From: an uncultured Oscillospiraceae bacterium
GTDB lineage: Bacteria; Bacillota; Clostridia; Oscillospirales; Oscillospiraceae
DNA length: 59,289 bases
Direction of reading: 5' to 3'
Assembly (NCBI GenBank): GCA_934646185.1
Contig: CAKUEH010000015.1
Span: forward strand, 1 to 59,289
In this document: in pieces, positions 58,926-59,289 of the stretch
Position numbering within the stretch: the first letter of the stretch is position 1
How the letters are laid out: each line of letters opens with the position of its first letter
Position numbers and translations under genes: made by a program
Notes under the pieces: generated by a model
The model's input: the letters and a program-made list of their open reading frames with translations, nothing else
Databases searched by the model: none
What the model was told of the DNA's origin: nothing

Positions 58926-59091
58926 AGTCTGTACCTCCTGTCAAGCACACAGGATACCGAAAGAAGTTGGGAAAGTCTATCGACGAATGTACCAAATCAG
59001 CCGCACCCAAATAGGTCGTTTTAGATATCAGGCCCAGCATACAGACTTCTTCTAATAAAACGGATAAAAGCTCTCGCTGCGCATTTTCCAT
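58900..59091 (-). CDS. Small helical protein preceding the recombinase
   Basis: A 63-residue protein (starts MENAQRELLSVLLEEVCMLGLISKTTY). The N-terminal half is a probable amphipathic helix pair similar in feel to SHOCT-like modules; the C-terminus has two Cys. I do not recognise a family. GAGGTG lies 6 bp before the ATG at 59091, and the gene overlaps the recombinase start by 26 bp, so the two are co-translated. It may be a recombination directionality or expression factor, which is a guess. Confidence 0.6.
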   Translation of the reverse strand: MENAQRELLSVLLEEVCMLGLISKTTYLGAADLVHSSIDFPNFFRYPVCLTGGTDYEHCKNPQ

Positions 59092-59108
59092 TTTAATCAC
59101 CTCGGTTC

Positions 59109-59138
59109 AGCGTATGAAGGAATGTCTTCCATGATTCC
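59109..59138 (-). promoter_or_regulatory. Candidate mother-cell (sigma-E-like) promoter of the recombinase operon
   Basis: On the minus strand GGAATCA (59132-59138), 15 bp, CATACGCT (59109-59116). The -10 fits CATAnnnT of sigma-E/sigma-K promoters; the -35 is only partly like the consensus. The start would fall at the ribosome site, which is tight. Confidence 0.35.
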
Positions 59139-59195
59139 AAATCAAAGCATCGGAAAACATGACTTTCTGCCGTGCTTTCCGGTGCTTTGATCCAC

Positions 59196-59226
59196 GGGAC
59201 GGCTCTGCAAAACGCAGAGCCGCCCC
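59196..59226. terminator. Hairpin near the window end
   Basis: GGCTCTGC and GCAGAGCC form an 8-bp stem around AAAAC, extended by GGGAC/GCCCC, near 59200-59222, with a TTTT nearby on the plus strand. It may end a gene beyond the window. Otherwise 59092-59289 holds no gene that I can see. Confidence 0.4.
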
Positions 59227-59289
59227 TGCTTTTGAAATTTTGATGCTTGCTCCTGTTCGACGCTTCTTCCCGGAGCCAAGGCAGCGGCT

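Larger units (their letters stand above)
57296..59289. mobile_element. Left part of a skin-like element interrupting sigK
   Basis: From the sigK breakpoint (about 57296-57304) to the window end the DNA holds a serine recombinase and a small companion gene on the minus strand. This matches sigK-intervening elements such as skin of Bacillus and Clostridioides. The exact crossover and the right end cannot be seen; the size is unknown. Confidence 0.82.

Noticed and set aside
1..59289. tRNA genes
   Set aside because: No cloverleaf with a TTC-type T-loop and CCA-like end was seen; the GTTCGAATCCCC words in family B repeats resemble a T-loop but lack the other arms.

Overview
The window comes from a GC-rich, endospore-forming Gram-positive anaerobe of the Clostridia, most like the Oscillospirales/Oscillospiraceae. 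Evidence: strong AAGGAGG-type ribosome binding sites, sporulation genes (yqfC, yqfD, ylbJ, sigK), a Firmicutes-type ECF transporter module, DUF4317/DUF5711/DUF6320 genes, and an L10 leader with an attenuator. No species is claimed. Gene names rest on motifs read by eye; no database search was made.

Layout. 1-840: RNase P RNA with promoter and terminator, then dispersed repeats. 841-11512 (all minus): a PBP1-type peptidoglycan synthase, a 23S rRNA-type methyltransferase, the ECF energy-coupling module ecfA1-ecfA2-ecfT, truA, a DUF5711 membrane protein and a ClpE/ClpC-type unfoldase. 11760-20129 (mostly plus): DUF1292 protein, 6S RNA, a membrane-anchored parvulin, a two-gene TSUP permease, a LURP-one-like protein (minus), DUF4317, an alpha/beta-hydrolase-acyltransferase fusion and its DUF6320 partner. 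20219-25936 (minus): ylbJ, a small zinc-site protein, uppP, ftsK and an ECF substrate-binding subunit. 26364-30750 (plus): a tightly coupled yqfC-yqfD-phoH-ybeY-GNAT-era operon. 31166-42363 (minus): M56/BlaI regulatory pair, pepA-cutC-transglutaminase operon, an AT-rich HExxH gene, an M42 peptidase, der, yceD-rpmF. 42471-47619 (plus): rluA and potABCD. 48121-49211 (minus): DUF2461 and ruvX. 49315-52923 (plus): rpmG-secE-nusG-rplK-rplA-rplJ-rplL with ribosomal-protein leader elements. 52952-57000 (minus): two tandem MerR-RDD fusion proteins and a surface protein. 57104 to the end: a truncated sigK followed at once by a convergent large serine recombinase.

The most notable signal is at the right edge. 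The first 66 codons of sigK (pro-sequence and start of region 2) run into a stop codon exactly where a large serine recombinase begins on the other strand. This is the arrangement of a skin-type element that interrupts sigK and is excised in the mother cell. The recombinase stop codon lies inside the sigK half of the junction, and similar sigma-E-like promoter motifs precede both sigK and the recombinase operon. The rest of the element and the 3' part of sigK lie outside the window.

A second signal is a family of structured intergenic repeats bounded by GTAGGGGC and GCCCCTAC, with a compact form of 103-105 bp (four copies), a long form of 166 bp (two copies) and partial copies, often next to a second family of CTCCCCTT/AAGGGGAG palindromes. 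They fill most non-coding gaps and are open in several frames, so they falsely lengthen neighbouring genes at the N-terminus. Other points of interest are the tandem membrane-linked MerR-RDD regulators, the hydrolase-acyltransferase fusion, a PotD held by a C-terminal rather than a lipid anchor, and a BlaI promoter flanked by inverted operators.
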